This document shows, in pieces, positions 54,283 through 61,873 of a stretch of DNA of 64,000 nt (positions are counted from its first letter, which is position 1; every line of letters begins with the position of its first letter). This DNA comes from Faecalibacter bovis (lineage in GTDB: Bacteria; Bacteroidota; Bacteroidia; Flavobacteriales; Weeksellaceae). The notes beneath the pieces are model-generated. The model saw only the letters and a list, made by a program, of their open reading frames with translations, had not been told where the DNA came from and did no database searches. Where the stretch lies: positions 2,238,501 to 2,302,500 of the forward strand of contig NZ_CP072842.1 in the NCBI RefSeq assembly GCF_017948305.1, written 5' to 3'. The translations under genes and the position numbers were made by a program.

Positions 54283-54318
54283 AAAAGCCCGATACAATTT
54301 ATTGTATCGGGCTTTTTT
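54283..54318. terminator. Intrinsic terminator between the DUF6515 gene and the tRNA
   Basis: A 16-bp stem (AAAAGCCCGATACAAT with its complement) with a tiny loop and T run. It lies directly at the 3' end of the minus-strand tRNA and can serve both. Confidence 0.9.
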
Positions 54319-54319
54319 G

Positions 54320-54393
54320 TAGCGAAGAGCAGAATCGAACTGCCGACCTCAGGGTTATGAATCCTGCGCTCTAACCATCTGAGCTACCTCGCC
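54320..54393 (-). tRNA. tRNA-Met (CAT anticodon)
   Basis: The minus strand gives a 74-base tRNA: acceptor GGCGAGG pairing with CTTCGCT, D-arm AGCTCAGATGGTTAGAGC, anticodon loop TTCATAA within a five-pair stem (CAGGA...CCCTG), and T-arm CGGCAGTTCGATTCTGC. CAT could be elongator Met or Ile2 (lysidine); the sequence resembles flavobacterial elongator tRNA-Met. The initiator is unlikely because the first pair is G-T, not mismatched C1. CCA is not encoded. Confidence 0.9.
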
Positions 54394-54508
54394 ATTTTCT
54401 AATGTTTTGCAAATATAAACTATTTTAAAAATATTGTCAAAGTATTATTTCATTTTCTTTGGTAAATTCAATTCATTTTATATCTTGCGACCTCAATAAA
54501 TAAGAATT

Positions 54509-54892
54509 ATGCCAAAAAAGAAATATCAAATAGAGTTTTCAATTAATGCTTCTCCATCATTATTATATAACTATATTTCAAATCCTTCTGGTTTATCAGA
54601 ATGGTTTGCTGGTAATGTAAATTCGCGTGGAGAAAAGTATACTTTTATTTGGGATGGTCACGAGGAATCTGCTTTTTTAATGAAATCTAAGCAAGATACA
54701 TACGTTCGTTTCCAATGGGAAGATGATGAAGATACTAAATATTTCTACGAATTAAACATTGTTGTTGACGAATTAACGAACGATGTTTCTTTAGTAATCA
54801 CAGATTTTGCTGAAGAAGATGAAGTAGAAGAATCTAAAGAACTTTGGGAAAGTCAAATTGAAGATTTAAAGAAAATCTTAGGATCTAAATAA
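54509..54892 (+). CDS. START-like/SRPBCC domain protein
   Basis: The 127-residue protein matches the AHSA1/START-like helix-grip fold: IEFSINASPSLLYNYISNPSGLSEWFAGNV at the N-terminus, KYTFIWDGHEESAFL strands, and a long C-terminal helix (ESKELWESQIEDLKKIL). The exact length is typical of a conserved Bacteroidota family. A ligand is not known. It is followed 16 bases later by a class IV aminotransferase-like gene. Confidence 0.85.
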   Translation: MPKKKYQIEFSINASPSLLYNYISNPSGLSEWFAGNVNSRGEKYTFIWDGHEESAFLMKSKQDTYVRFQWEDDEDTKYFYELNIVVDELTNDVSLVITDFAEEDEVEESKELWESQIEDLKKILGSK

Positions 54893-54907
54893 GAAAACTA
54901 CTTTATT

Positions 54908-55726
54908 TTGAAAATTAATGTTGGTGGATTAATCGAAGGCCAAGAATTATCAACGATTAAAATTACAAATCGTGCTTTTTCTCATGGTGACGCGGTTAAA
55001 GAAGTTTTACGATTAGTTAATGGTGAAATTAAAGATTGGGAAGATCATTACTTCAATTTAATGGCTTCAATGCGTATTTATCGCATGAATATTCCTTTGT
55101 CTTTTACACCTGAATTTTTTCAAGAACAGATTAATTTAGTTGCTCAAGCAAACAATTTATCAAACGGAAAGATTACATTTTTTACATTTCGTGAAGATGA
55201 TGCAGATTTATTAAAAGCTTCAATCAATTATATTGTAACGATTGAGGGAAGTAATAATAAATGGGAATTTTTAGATGGTGATGCAGAAATTGATGTTTAC
55301 AAAGATTTTACAGTAAATACATCATTTTATTCTTTAGTTAATGCGCAACGTCCAGAGGAGTATATTGCAGAAATTTATCGCTTAGAAAATGAATACGAAG
55401 ATCTTGTATTACTAAATAACGATAAAAGAATGGCAAGAACTTTAAAAGGTAGCATTTTCGTTTTAAAGGATAACATTTTAAAAACGCCAAAATCGTCGGA
55501 AGGAGTTATCACAAGCGCTTTGCGAAATAATTTTATCAAAGTAATTTCGAAAGAAGAAGATTATACCGTAGAGGAAGTAGAAATTTTTCCATTCGAAATT
55601 CAGAAAGCTGATGAAGTTTTTGTTTTAATTGATGGAGTTGGAATTCAATCTATCAGTCAAAACAGAAAGAAAAATTATCAATCAACAGAAACAAAGAAAA
55701 TCTTCGAAATATATTTCAAAGATTAA
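54908..55726 (+). CDS. Class IV aminotransferase homologue lacking the PLP lysine
   Basis: The 272-residue protein has the class IV fold (NRAFSHGDAVKEVL near 22-35, EDHYFNLMASMRIYRMNI near 46-63, LLNNDKRMARTLKGSIFVL near 168-186, and a YQSTETKKIF tail). In active relatives a Lys sits in a segment like LSTIKTTNKI; here that segment reads FYSLVNAQRPEEY, so the Schiff-base Lys seems absent and the later Glu of EAxxxNIF is replaced by RTLKGSIF. It may be catalytically dead or repurposed. The start is TTG. Confidence 0.82.
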   Translation: MKINVGGLIEGQELSTIKITNRAFSHGDAVKEVLRLVNGEIKDWEDHYFNLMASMRIYRMNIPLSFTPEFFQEQINLVAQANNLSNGKITFFTFREDDADLLKASINYIVTIEGSNNKWEFLDGDAEIDVYKDFTVNTSFYSLVNAQRPEEYIAEIYRLENEYEDLVLLNNDKRMARTLKGSIFVLKDNILKTPKSSEGVITSALRNNFIKVISKEEDYTVEEVEIFPFEIQKADEVFVLIDGVGIQSISQNRKKNYQSTETKKIFEIYFKD

Positions 55727-56280
55727 TTCATAGAAGGATCAGAGGGGGTGTTAAACCAAATTAGGTTTTCACCTCCTAATTTTTTCATAATGTTTTTCCA
55801 CAGATCATTTTTGATGTCTGAAAATAAATCAATTTCTAAATTATTTAGCACATTCCATTCTTTCATGTGCTCAACTTCATTCATTAATTGATTTTTACTC
55901 CATCCTGTATATCCAAGAAAAAATTTGATGTCATTTTTATTAAATAATCCATGTTTAATAGCTTTATTTACATCTTCAAAATTGCCAGACCAATAAATCT
56001 CGTCTGTAATTTTAAAACTATTTTCAATCAAATCAGGTCTTCGGTGTAAATAATAAATATTGTCTTTATCAACCGGGCCACCTTCATTAACTATTTCTGA
56101 ACTATCTAAATTTGAAACAAATATATTAATAGGTAATTCCGTTGATTTATTGATAATAAAGCCCACAGTTCCTTCATCGGAATGTTCTACAATTAGAATA
56201 ACACTTCGATTAAAAATATCTAAAGTTAAAGAAGGTCTTGAAATCAAAATACTACCTTTTTTTATACTTGTGTTGGGCAT
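55723..56280 (-). CDS. YqgE/AlgH family protein
   Basis: The 185-residue protein shows the YqgE signature: GSILISRPSLTLDIFNRSVILI near the N-terminus, VGFIINKSTELPIN, and GGPVDKDNIYYLHRRPDL. The family fold is known, but no biochemical role is firmly established. Its stop overlaps the convergent class IV aminotransferase gene by four bases, without a terminator between. Confidence 0.92.
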   Translation of the reverse strand: MPNTSIKKGSILISRPSLTLDIFNRSVILIVEHSDEGTVGFIINKSTELPINIFVSNLDSSEIVNEGGPVDKDNIYYLHRRPDLIENSFKITDEIYWSGNFEDVNKAIKHGLFNKNDIKFFLGYTGWSKNQLMNEVEHMKEWNVLNNLEIDLFSDIKNDLWKNIMKKLGGENLIWFNTPSDPSMN

Positions 56281-56310
56281 ATTATTTCTTAAATTTGGAA
56301 TGATTTAGTT

Positions 56311-56377
56311 TAAAACACTATTTAAATATAATAAATTATTTAAAACACTATTTAAATATAATAAATTATTTAAAACA
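56311..56377. repeat. Tandem repeat of 30 bp, 2.2 copies
   Basis: Two perfect 30-bp copies (56311-56340 and 56341-56370), starting taaaacactatttaaatata, followed by seven bases of a third. They sit in the 103-base gap between the divergent yqgE-like gene and pdxH. Confidence 0.93.
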
Positions 56378-56383
56378 TTAATG

Positions 56384-57031
56384 ATGAAACAGGATTTATC
56401 TTATCACCGTAAATCGTATGAAAAAAAATCAATGAAATTTGAAGATTTGAAAGATAATCCGCTAGAACAATTTCGTGATTGGTTTTTACAAGCTGAAGAA
56501 TGCGATGGGGTAGATGAAGCAAACGCAATGTCTATTTCTACCATTGGATTAGATGGATTTCCGAGAACCAGAGTGGTATTATTAAAACGTTATATAGACG
56601 AAGGATTTATTTTCTATACAAATTATGATAGTCAAAAAGGAAAGGCATTAATAGAGAATCCAAAGATTTCTGCGTCATTTTTCTGGCCTTATTTAGAACA
56701 ACAAATTATAATTAAAGGAATTGCAGAAAAAACGTCTGAAAATACATCGGATGGATATTTTGATACTAGACCAAGAGGTAGCCAAATTGGTGCTTGGGTT
56801 TCTAAACAAAGTAGCGTAATTGATGAAAACGAGGATTTGGAAGCTGAAGTTTTAGATTTAGAAAAAAAATACGAAGGCAAAGAAATTCCGAGACCAGAAC
56901 ATTGGGGTGGATTTATTATTAAACCTATCGAAATTGAATTTTGGCAAGGTCGTCCAAATCGTTTACACGATAGGGTTCGATATGTATTGCAAGAAGATTA
57001 TGATTGGAAAAAAGAAAGATTAGCTCCTTAA
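56384..57031 (+). CDS. pdxH: Pyridoxine/pyridoxamine 5'-phosphate oxidase
   Basis: PdxH makes pyridoxal 5'-phosphate with FMN and O2. The 215-residue protein has the N-terminal YHRKSYEKKSM, the FMN-binding TRVVLLKRYIDEGFIFYTNYDSQKG (about 60-85), PRGSQIGAWVSKQSS (about 126-140), and the C-terminal EFWQGRPNRLHDRVRY signature. The length is normal. It could supply PLP to the MocR regulator and aminotransferases elsewhere, but is not linked to them. A second ATG at 56381 is one codon upstream. Confidence 0.95.
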   Translation: MKQDLSYHRKSYEKKSMKFEDLKDNPLEQFRDWFLQAEECDGVDEANAMSISTIGLDGFPRTRVVLLKRYIDEGFIFYTNYDSQKGKALIENPKISASFFWPYLEQQIIIKGIAEKTSENTSDGYFDTRPRGSQIGAWVSKQSSVIDENEDLEAEVLDLEKKYEGKEIPRPEHWGGFIIKPIEIEFWQGRPNRLHDRVRYVLQEDYDWKKERLAP

Positions 57032-57045
57032 TTCTAAATAAAATA

Positions 57046-57077
57046 AAAACCCATTTCTTTCGAAATGGGTTTTTTTA
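57046..57077. terminator. Bidirectional intrinsic terminator
   Basis: An about 11-bp stem around AAACCCATTTC...GAAATGGGTTT with flanking A and T runs lies between pdxH and the HU gene. Confidence 0.9.
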
Positions 57078-57097
57078 TATGAATAATCTTTTAAGGA

Positions 57098-57385
57098 TTA
57101 TTTCTTTTTCTTAGTATCAACTGCATCAGATAATTCAGATCCAGCTTTGAATTTTGCTACAGTTTTAGCAGCAATTTTGATTTCTTTTTTTGTTTGTGGG
57201 TTGATACCAGTTCTCGCAGCTCTTTCAGAAGTTGAGAATGTACCAAATCCTACTAAAGCAACTTTATCTCCTGAAGCTAAAGCTTTAGTTACATTTGAAG
57301 TGAATGAGTTTAAGGCTTTCTTAGCAGCTTCTTTAGAAATTCCAGCGTCAGCTGCAATTGCATCAATAAGTTCTGATTTGTTCAT
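57098..57385 (-). CDS. hup: HU family DNA-binding protein
   Basis: The 95-residue protein is a standard [42 protein letters not shown] (beta arm), and the C-terminal [11 protein letters not shown] helix, followed by a short Lys tail (DTKKKK). It binds and bends DNA as a dimer in the nucleoid. A complete consensus promoter lies upstream on the minus strand. Confidence 0.96.
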   Translation of the reverse strand: MNKSELIDAIAADAGISKEAAKKALNSFTSNVTKALASGDKVALVGFGTFSTSERAARTGINPQTKKEIKIAAKTVAKFKAGSELSDAVDTKKKK

Positions 57386-57415
57386 AGTTGTAACTTTTTA
57401 TAATTAATTTATACA

Positions 57416-57445
57416 CAAATATAGTCTTTCCCTTTATTTGTGCAA
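57416..57445 (-). promoter_or_regulatory. Promoter of the HU gene
   Basis: On the minus strand, TTG (57443-57445) is followed after 19 bases by TATATTTG (57416-57423), a full Bacteroidota promoter placed 30 bases before the HU start codon. Confidence 0.65.
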
Positions 57446-57506
57446 GTTTACAAGCAAAAAAAAATCGAGAAAACATAAAAAAATACAAAAATTTTATGTT
57501 TGTTTA

Positions 57507-58448
57507 TTATTTAACGAAAATTTGAGCTTCGTTTTGGTGGCCATTTATAAAATCCTTAGCAGACATTTTACGTTTTCCTTCCGGTTGAAGTTCTAAAATT
57601 TCATACATTCCATCATTTAAATGAACGTATAAATTGTTCTTAGTACGAACTAACTCAAATAATTCGCCCGTTTTTTCAATTTCAGTTTTGATTCCTCCGT
57701 AAATTTTTAAAGTTTTAAAAGATTCCTCATTACCATAAGTTGTCCATGCACAAGGATAAGGTGATAAACCTCTAATTTTATTATGAATTGTGTCAATCGA
57801 TTGGTTCCAATCAATCTTACAATCTTCTTTAAAAATCTTAGGAGCGTGCTTTAGTTCAATTGATTCGTCTTGTGGATGCGGTTTTAGTTCATCATTAGCT
57901 AAACCATCTAAAGTTGTAACAACTAAACGTGCTCCAATTTCCATTAATTGCTCGTGGATCACTCCAACATTATCATTTTCGCCAATTGTAACCTCGTCAG
58001 TAATTAAAATATTTCCAGTGTCAATTTCTTCATCAATTAAAAAAGTCGTAACACCTGTTTTTGTTTCACCATTCATTACTGCCCAGTTAATAGGAGCTGC
58101 TCCACGATATTGTGGTAATAAAGAGCCGTGAAGATTAAATGTACCTTTTGTTGGCATAGACCAAACAGCTTTTGGTAACATACGGAAAGCTACAACTACA
58201 AAAACGTCAGCATTTAGAGATTTTAGGTCTGATAAAAACTGTTCGTCTTTTAATTTTACTGGTTGTAAAAGTTTTAAATCATTATCTAATGCATATTTTT
58301 TTACATCAGATATATTTAATTTTTGTCCACGTCCTGCTGGTTTATCAGGAACTGTAACAACACCAACAACCTCGTGATTACTATTTTTATGTATTTCGTT
58401 TAAGGAAGCAACAGCAAAACCTGGAGTTCCCATAAAAACTACGCGCAT
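57507..58448 (-). CDS. fmt: Methionyl-tRNA formyltransferase
   Basis: Fmt formylates the initiator Met-tRNA with 10-formyl-THF. The 313-residue protein starts MRVVFMGTPGFAVASL (ATG 58448; a start at 58493 would lie inside recQ). It has the hydrolase-type N-terminal domain with VVVAFRMLPK, the catalytic motif NLHGSLLPQYRGAAPINWAV, and DTGNIL, and an OB-like C-terminal domain ending PEGKRKMSAKDFINGH. It begins four bases after the recQ stop, so the two are coupled. Confidence 0.95.
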   Translation of the reverse strand: MRVVFMGTPGFAVASLNEIHKNSNHEVVGVVTVPDKPAGRGQKLNISDVKKYALDNDLKLLQPVKLKDEQFLSDLKSLNADVFVVVAFRMLPKAVWSMPTKGTFNLHGSLLPQYRGAAPINWAVMNGETKTGVTTFLIDEEIDTGNILITDEVTIGENDNVGVIHEQLMEIGARLVVTTLDGLANDELKPHPQDESIELKHAPKIFKEDCKIDWNQSIDTIHNKIRGLSPYPCAWTTYGNEESFKTLKIYGGIKTEIEKTGELFELVRTKNNLYVHLNDGMYEILELQPEGKRKMSAKDFINGHQNEAQIFVK

Positions 58449-58452
58449 ATAT

Positions 58453-60312
58453 TTATTCTTTAATTTTATAACTCGCAAAACCTTCATTTTCAATTTTCAA
58501 TTCGTCTATTAGAATCTGAAGTGTTTGAAGGATTTTTTCCTTTGGCGAAGTTATGAAATTAGTAAGAATTTCTTCGTTAGTTTTAGGACCAGTTGCGATA
58601 AAATCTAAAATTTGTTGTTTTATATCTTTCGCTTTTTTGCGTTTTCTGCACACATCACAATGTCCACAATTAGATTCTGATTTTTGATTAAAATATGCTA
58701 ATAATAATCGTTCACGGCAATTTTCTGTTTGTTCTGCATAAAAAGAAATGGCTTGTAATCGTTTCCATTGCGAAATTTGAATGTTTTCAAATATTGTCCA
58801 AAGTTTATTAGTGAATAAAGAATCTTCTCGTGGAACTAAAAATCTAAATCTGGCTAAGTAACGATCAGAATATTCAAGAATTTGTCGATCTTTTAATTCA
58901 TTTATTTTTTGTCTGATTTCAGTGATACTTTGACCTAATTCATAACTCATACGACCTTCACTAATTTCACGATGTTGCATAAAAATTCCAGGAGAAGTGC
59001 GTTGTAAATAATCAAGAATAGGATTATTCATTGCACTTGCAGTTTGTGGTGCAATATTAATTTGTATTGTACTTAATTGATTAAAATTCTTCTGATAAAT
59101 AACTCCTTGTGTATTCAAGAAATCTAAAAACATCACCATGGTTTTGGCATTAATTGCATATTTATCAGAAAAAAGAGGAACATCTAAAGTATAATCTAAA
59201 TCGTGCAGTTCTCCTTCACCAATAATTAAATGGCTAAATAAAGCATTAGCAATGCGCAAGAATTCTTTTTTTGAAGGAAGATTTGCTTTGAATATATTTT
59301 CAGCATTGATTTGATCTTCTTTTGTATATAAATAAATTCCTCTCGCTTTTTTACCATCACGACCAGCTCGGCCAACTTCCTGGTAATAAGATTCGATACT
59401 TGGAGGTAAGTCAATATGGAAAACAGTTCGAACATCAGCTTTGTCTATTCCCATTCCAAAAGCATTGGTAGCAACCATAATTTGGCTGTTACTTTTGGTC
59501 CAATCTGTTTGTCGTTGTTCCTTTTCTTCTTTTGTTAATTTAGCATGAAAATATGCTGCATCAATATTGTTATTTAGTAAAAATTGAGCAATTTCTTGTG
59601 TTTGTCTACGGTTGCGAACAAAGATGATTGCACTTTCTTTTCTTGTTTTAAAATAACGCAACAAATCGCCGTATTTATCCTGTGAATTTACCACATGATA
59701 GGATAAATTTTCAGGTTTTAAGGTTGATTGAAAAACATGAGGTTCAAATAATTGAAGTTTTTGTATGATCTCTTTTTTAATAAGATCAGTTGCAGTTGCA
59801 GTCAATGCTAAAATTGGAACACTTGGAAAAACTTGTTTTATACGAGCAATTTTATGATATGCTGGTCTAAAATCATGTCCCCATTCAGAAATACAATGCG
59901 CTTCGTCAATTGCTATAAGAGAAAGTAGAACGGAACGAAGATGCTCTATAAATATAGAACTTAATAATCGTTCGGGAGAAACGTATAAAAGTTTAATTTC
60001 ACCACGTTTCGTTTGATCAAGGATTTCAATAATTTGAGTTTGTGTGTACTCGCTCGAAATTAATTCGGCAGGAATTCCTGTGTATTTTAATTGATTAACT
60101 TGGTCTTTCATCAAAGCGATTAACGGAGAAATAACCAATGTAACTCCTGGTAATAATAAAGCTGGAATTTGATAGCATAATGATTTTCCACCACCAGTAG
60201 GTAAAACAGCCAAATTATCTGTTTTATTTAAAACTGAAGTGATGATTTCTTCTTGAGGTTCTCTAAATTCGCTGTGTCCCCAATATCTATTTAAAACTTC
60301 TTTTGCAGTCAA
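58453..60312 (-). CDS. recQ: ATP-dependent DNA helicase RecQ, short form
   Basis: The 619-residue protein has superfamily 2 helicase motifs: the Q-motif region FREPQEEII, Walker A PTGGGKSLCYQIP (about 38-50), DEAHCISEWGHDFRP (about 137-151), SAIIFVRNR, and QEVGRAGRDGK (about 311-321). Zinc-binding cysteines occur in NCRERLLLAYFNQKSE then NCGHCDVC. There is a short C-terminal winged-helix tail, but no HRDC domain, making it shorter than the E. coli enzyme of about 609 plus typical longer Bacteroidota forms of about 730. It is coupled to fmt. Confidence 0.93.
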   Translation of the reverse strand: MTAKEVLNRYWGHSEFREPQEEIITSVLNKTDNLAVLPTGGGKSLCYQIPALLLPGVTLVISPLIALMKDQVNQLKYTGIPAELISSEYTQTQIIEILDQTKRGEIKLLYVSPERLLSSIFIEHLRSVLLSLIAIDEAHCISEWGHDFRPAYHKIARIKQVFPSVPILALTATATDLIKKEIIQKLQLFEPHVFQSTLKPENLSYHVVNSQDKYGDLLRYFKTRKESAIIFVRNRRQTQEIAQFLLNNNIDAAYFHAKLTKEEKEQRQTDWTKSNSQIMVATNAFGMGIDKADVRTVFHIDLPPSIESYYQEVGRAGRDGKKARGIYLYTKEDQINAENIFKANLPSKKEFLRIANALFSHLIIGEGELHDLDYTLDVPLFSDKYAINAKTMVMFLDFLNTQGVIYQKNFNQLSTIQINIAPQTASAMNNPILDYLQRTSPGIFMQHREISEGRMSYELGQSITEIRQKINELKDRQILEYSDRYLARFRFLVPREDSLFTNKLWTIFENIQISQWKRLQAISFYAEQTENCRERLLLAYFNQKSESNCGHCDVCRKRKKAKDIKQQILDFIATGPKTNEEILTNFITSPKEKILQTLQILIDELKIENEGFASYKIKE

Positions 60313-60374
60313 ATCGTAGTAGCTTTTGCGTAAAAATAGTTTATTTGAACGACATATAATGTCTCTTGAAAAGT

Positions 60375-61178
60375 TTATTTCCTGTAAGTCCAGATCAAAG
60401 CTTTTTCTTTAGTTGCTTTAAAAATTGTATGATGCTTTTCTTTAGGTTCATCAGAATAGTTCCAAATTAAATTAGAAACGGGCTGATTAAGAAAATTTTG
60501 AGCTAATTTTTGAGTATAAGGAGCAATATCAGCTGCATTAGAACCTGCAAACCATAACCTAATTTCTTTATCTCTTGGGATTTTTATATTAGTAGAAGAA
60601 TGCTTTACCAAATATTGATTATTCCACCACAAAGAAGGATCAAATGCAATGTAGTCGTCAAATAATTCAGGTTTTTCAACTAAGGATTCGATCACAAACA
60701 AACCAGCAACAGATTCGCCTATAATTCCTTTTCTGTTGTTCGTTTTATAAAGTTTATTAATTTCTGGAATCAATTCATCTGATAAAAAAGACCTGAAATT
60801 TGTAGATCCACCAAAATTAGGAGCTATTTTTTTGTCTTTTTTTACTGTAGTAAAACTTGTAAAATCTCTCCTTCGTTCAGTATTTTCAATTCCTACTAAA
60901 ATAATTGGAATTATTTTGTCTTTTTTCACTAATTCAGCGATTGTATAGGCTAGATGTGGAAAGTCTTCTTTTATTCCACCATCTAACATGTATAAAACAG
61001 TATAAGTTTTATTCGAAGTTGAATAATCGTTAGGCGTCCAGATATTTATTTTTCTATTTTCATTTAATATTTTTGAAAATAATTCAATAGTTTCATGACG
61101 AGGAATTACATCTTGCGCAATAACATGGCTGTTCGCTACGAATAGAAAAAAGATAATATTTTGAATTATTTTAACCAT
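60375..61178 (-). CDS. Exported esterase (putative esterase/Fes-like alpha/beta hydrolase)
   Basis: The 267-residue protein has a signal peptide (cleaved near SHVIAQ, residue 21) and an esterase-D/enterochelin-esterase-like fold: VLYMLDGGIKEDFPH (about 64-78), IILVGIENTERRRDFT (about 94-109), the nucleophile motif GIIGESVAGLFVIESL (GESVAG, about 147-162), DPSLWWNN (about 178-185), and the His near EKHHTIFKAT. It may hydrolyse siderophore or sugar esters in the periplasm; the substrate is unknown. Confidence 0.85.
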   Translation of the reverse strand: MVKIIQNIIFFLFVANSHVIAQDVIPRHETIELFSKILNENRKINIWTPNDYSTSNKTYTVLYMLDGGIKEDFPHLAYTIAELVKKDKIIPIILVGIENTERRRDFTSFTTVKKDKKIAPNFGGSTNFRSFLSDELIPEINKLYKTNNRKGIIGESVAGLFVIESLVEKPELFDDYIAFDPSLWWNNQYLVKHSSTNIKIPRDKEIRLWFAGSNAADIAPYTQKLAQNFLNQPVSNLIWNYSDEPKEKHHTIFKATKEKALIWTYRK

Positions 61179-61258
61179 AGTAAAGGTATTGATAGTTATA
61201 AAATTAATTATAATTTAAAATAAATTCAATCCTTTGTTGTTGTTATTAAAATAGAAAC

Positions 61259-61858
61259 ATGAAAATTATACGTTTAATCGCATTGCTATTTCCTTTAATA
61301 GTTTCAGCTAAAGAGGTAAAAGTTTATGCATTTATTGGAGAATTGATTGAATATAGAAAAGTAGATTATCAAGAATATTATAAGTTGGATAAAGAAAAAT
61401 CTCCAGTTTATTTTGATCAAATGTTTGTTGCAAAATATAAAATATTACAACCGGTCTGTAATGAGTTTAAGTCGGAAATAATAGAGTTTGTAAGTTTTGA
61501 TCACTATGGTGTTCCACCAATGTATAAAGAAAAAAATCCTATTGTTTATTTAGGTTTTGATGAAGAAAAGAAAGAATATTTTCAGTACAAATATACTTGG
61601 GATCAAGCGCTATTTATAAATAATAATTGGTATGGAATTTTTGATTATTTAATTGCTGATTTATTAGAAATCTATCAACCAATTACAGTGAGGTTTCCTT
61701 ACGTTTATAATAGAGAAGAGTACGAAAGAAATCATTTTTTATATCCTGATACGCATTTTGAAATCAATCCAAGTGGGCAATCTTTCGTCACGAAAGTATA
61801 TGATATTTACGATTTAGCAGAAGCAAGAATTAAAAAGATAAATAGCCAACTTGATTGA
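61259..61858 (+). CDS. Exported protein of unknown function
   Basis: The 199-residue protein has a signal peptide (residues 1-18, LIVSAK) followed by a domain beginning EVKVYAFIGELIEYRKVDY that reads like a small beta-barrel, then acidic and aromatic-rich sequence (KKEYFQYKYTWDQALFINNNWYGIFDYL). I recognise no family. Its last codons form one arm of the terminator shared with the convergent peptidase gene. Confidence 0.72.
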   Translation: MKIIRLIALLFPLIVSAKEVKVYAFIGELIEYRKVDYQEYYKLDKEKSPVYFDQMFVAKYKILQPVCNEFKSEIIEFVSFDHYGVPPMYKEKNPIVYLGFDEEKKEYFQYKYTWDQALFINNNWYGIFDYLIADLLEIYQPITVRFPYVYNREEYERNHFLYPDTHFEINPSGQSFVTKVYDIYDLAEARIKKINSQLD

Positions 61859-61869
61859 GTTGGCTATTT
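61840..61869. terminator. Bidirectional terminator overlapping a stop codon
   Basis: A 12-bp stem (61840-61851 with 61858-61869) overlaps the end of the upstream gene (TGA at 61856-61858) and lies just before the peptidase stop. Confidence 0.8.
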
Positions 61870-61873
61870 AAAT

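Noticed and set aside
54320-54393. tRNA-associated integration site
   Set aside because: No integrase, no duplicated tRNA 3' end and no mobility genes are near; the tRNA looks like an ordinary single gene with a terminator.
57790-58131. 113-codon plus-strand ORF
   Set aside because: It is antisense to fmt, which has all its catalytic motifs.
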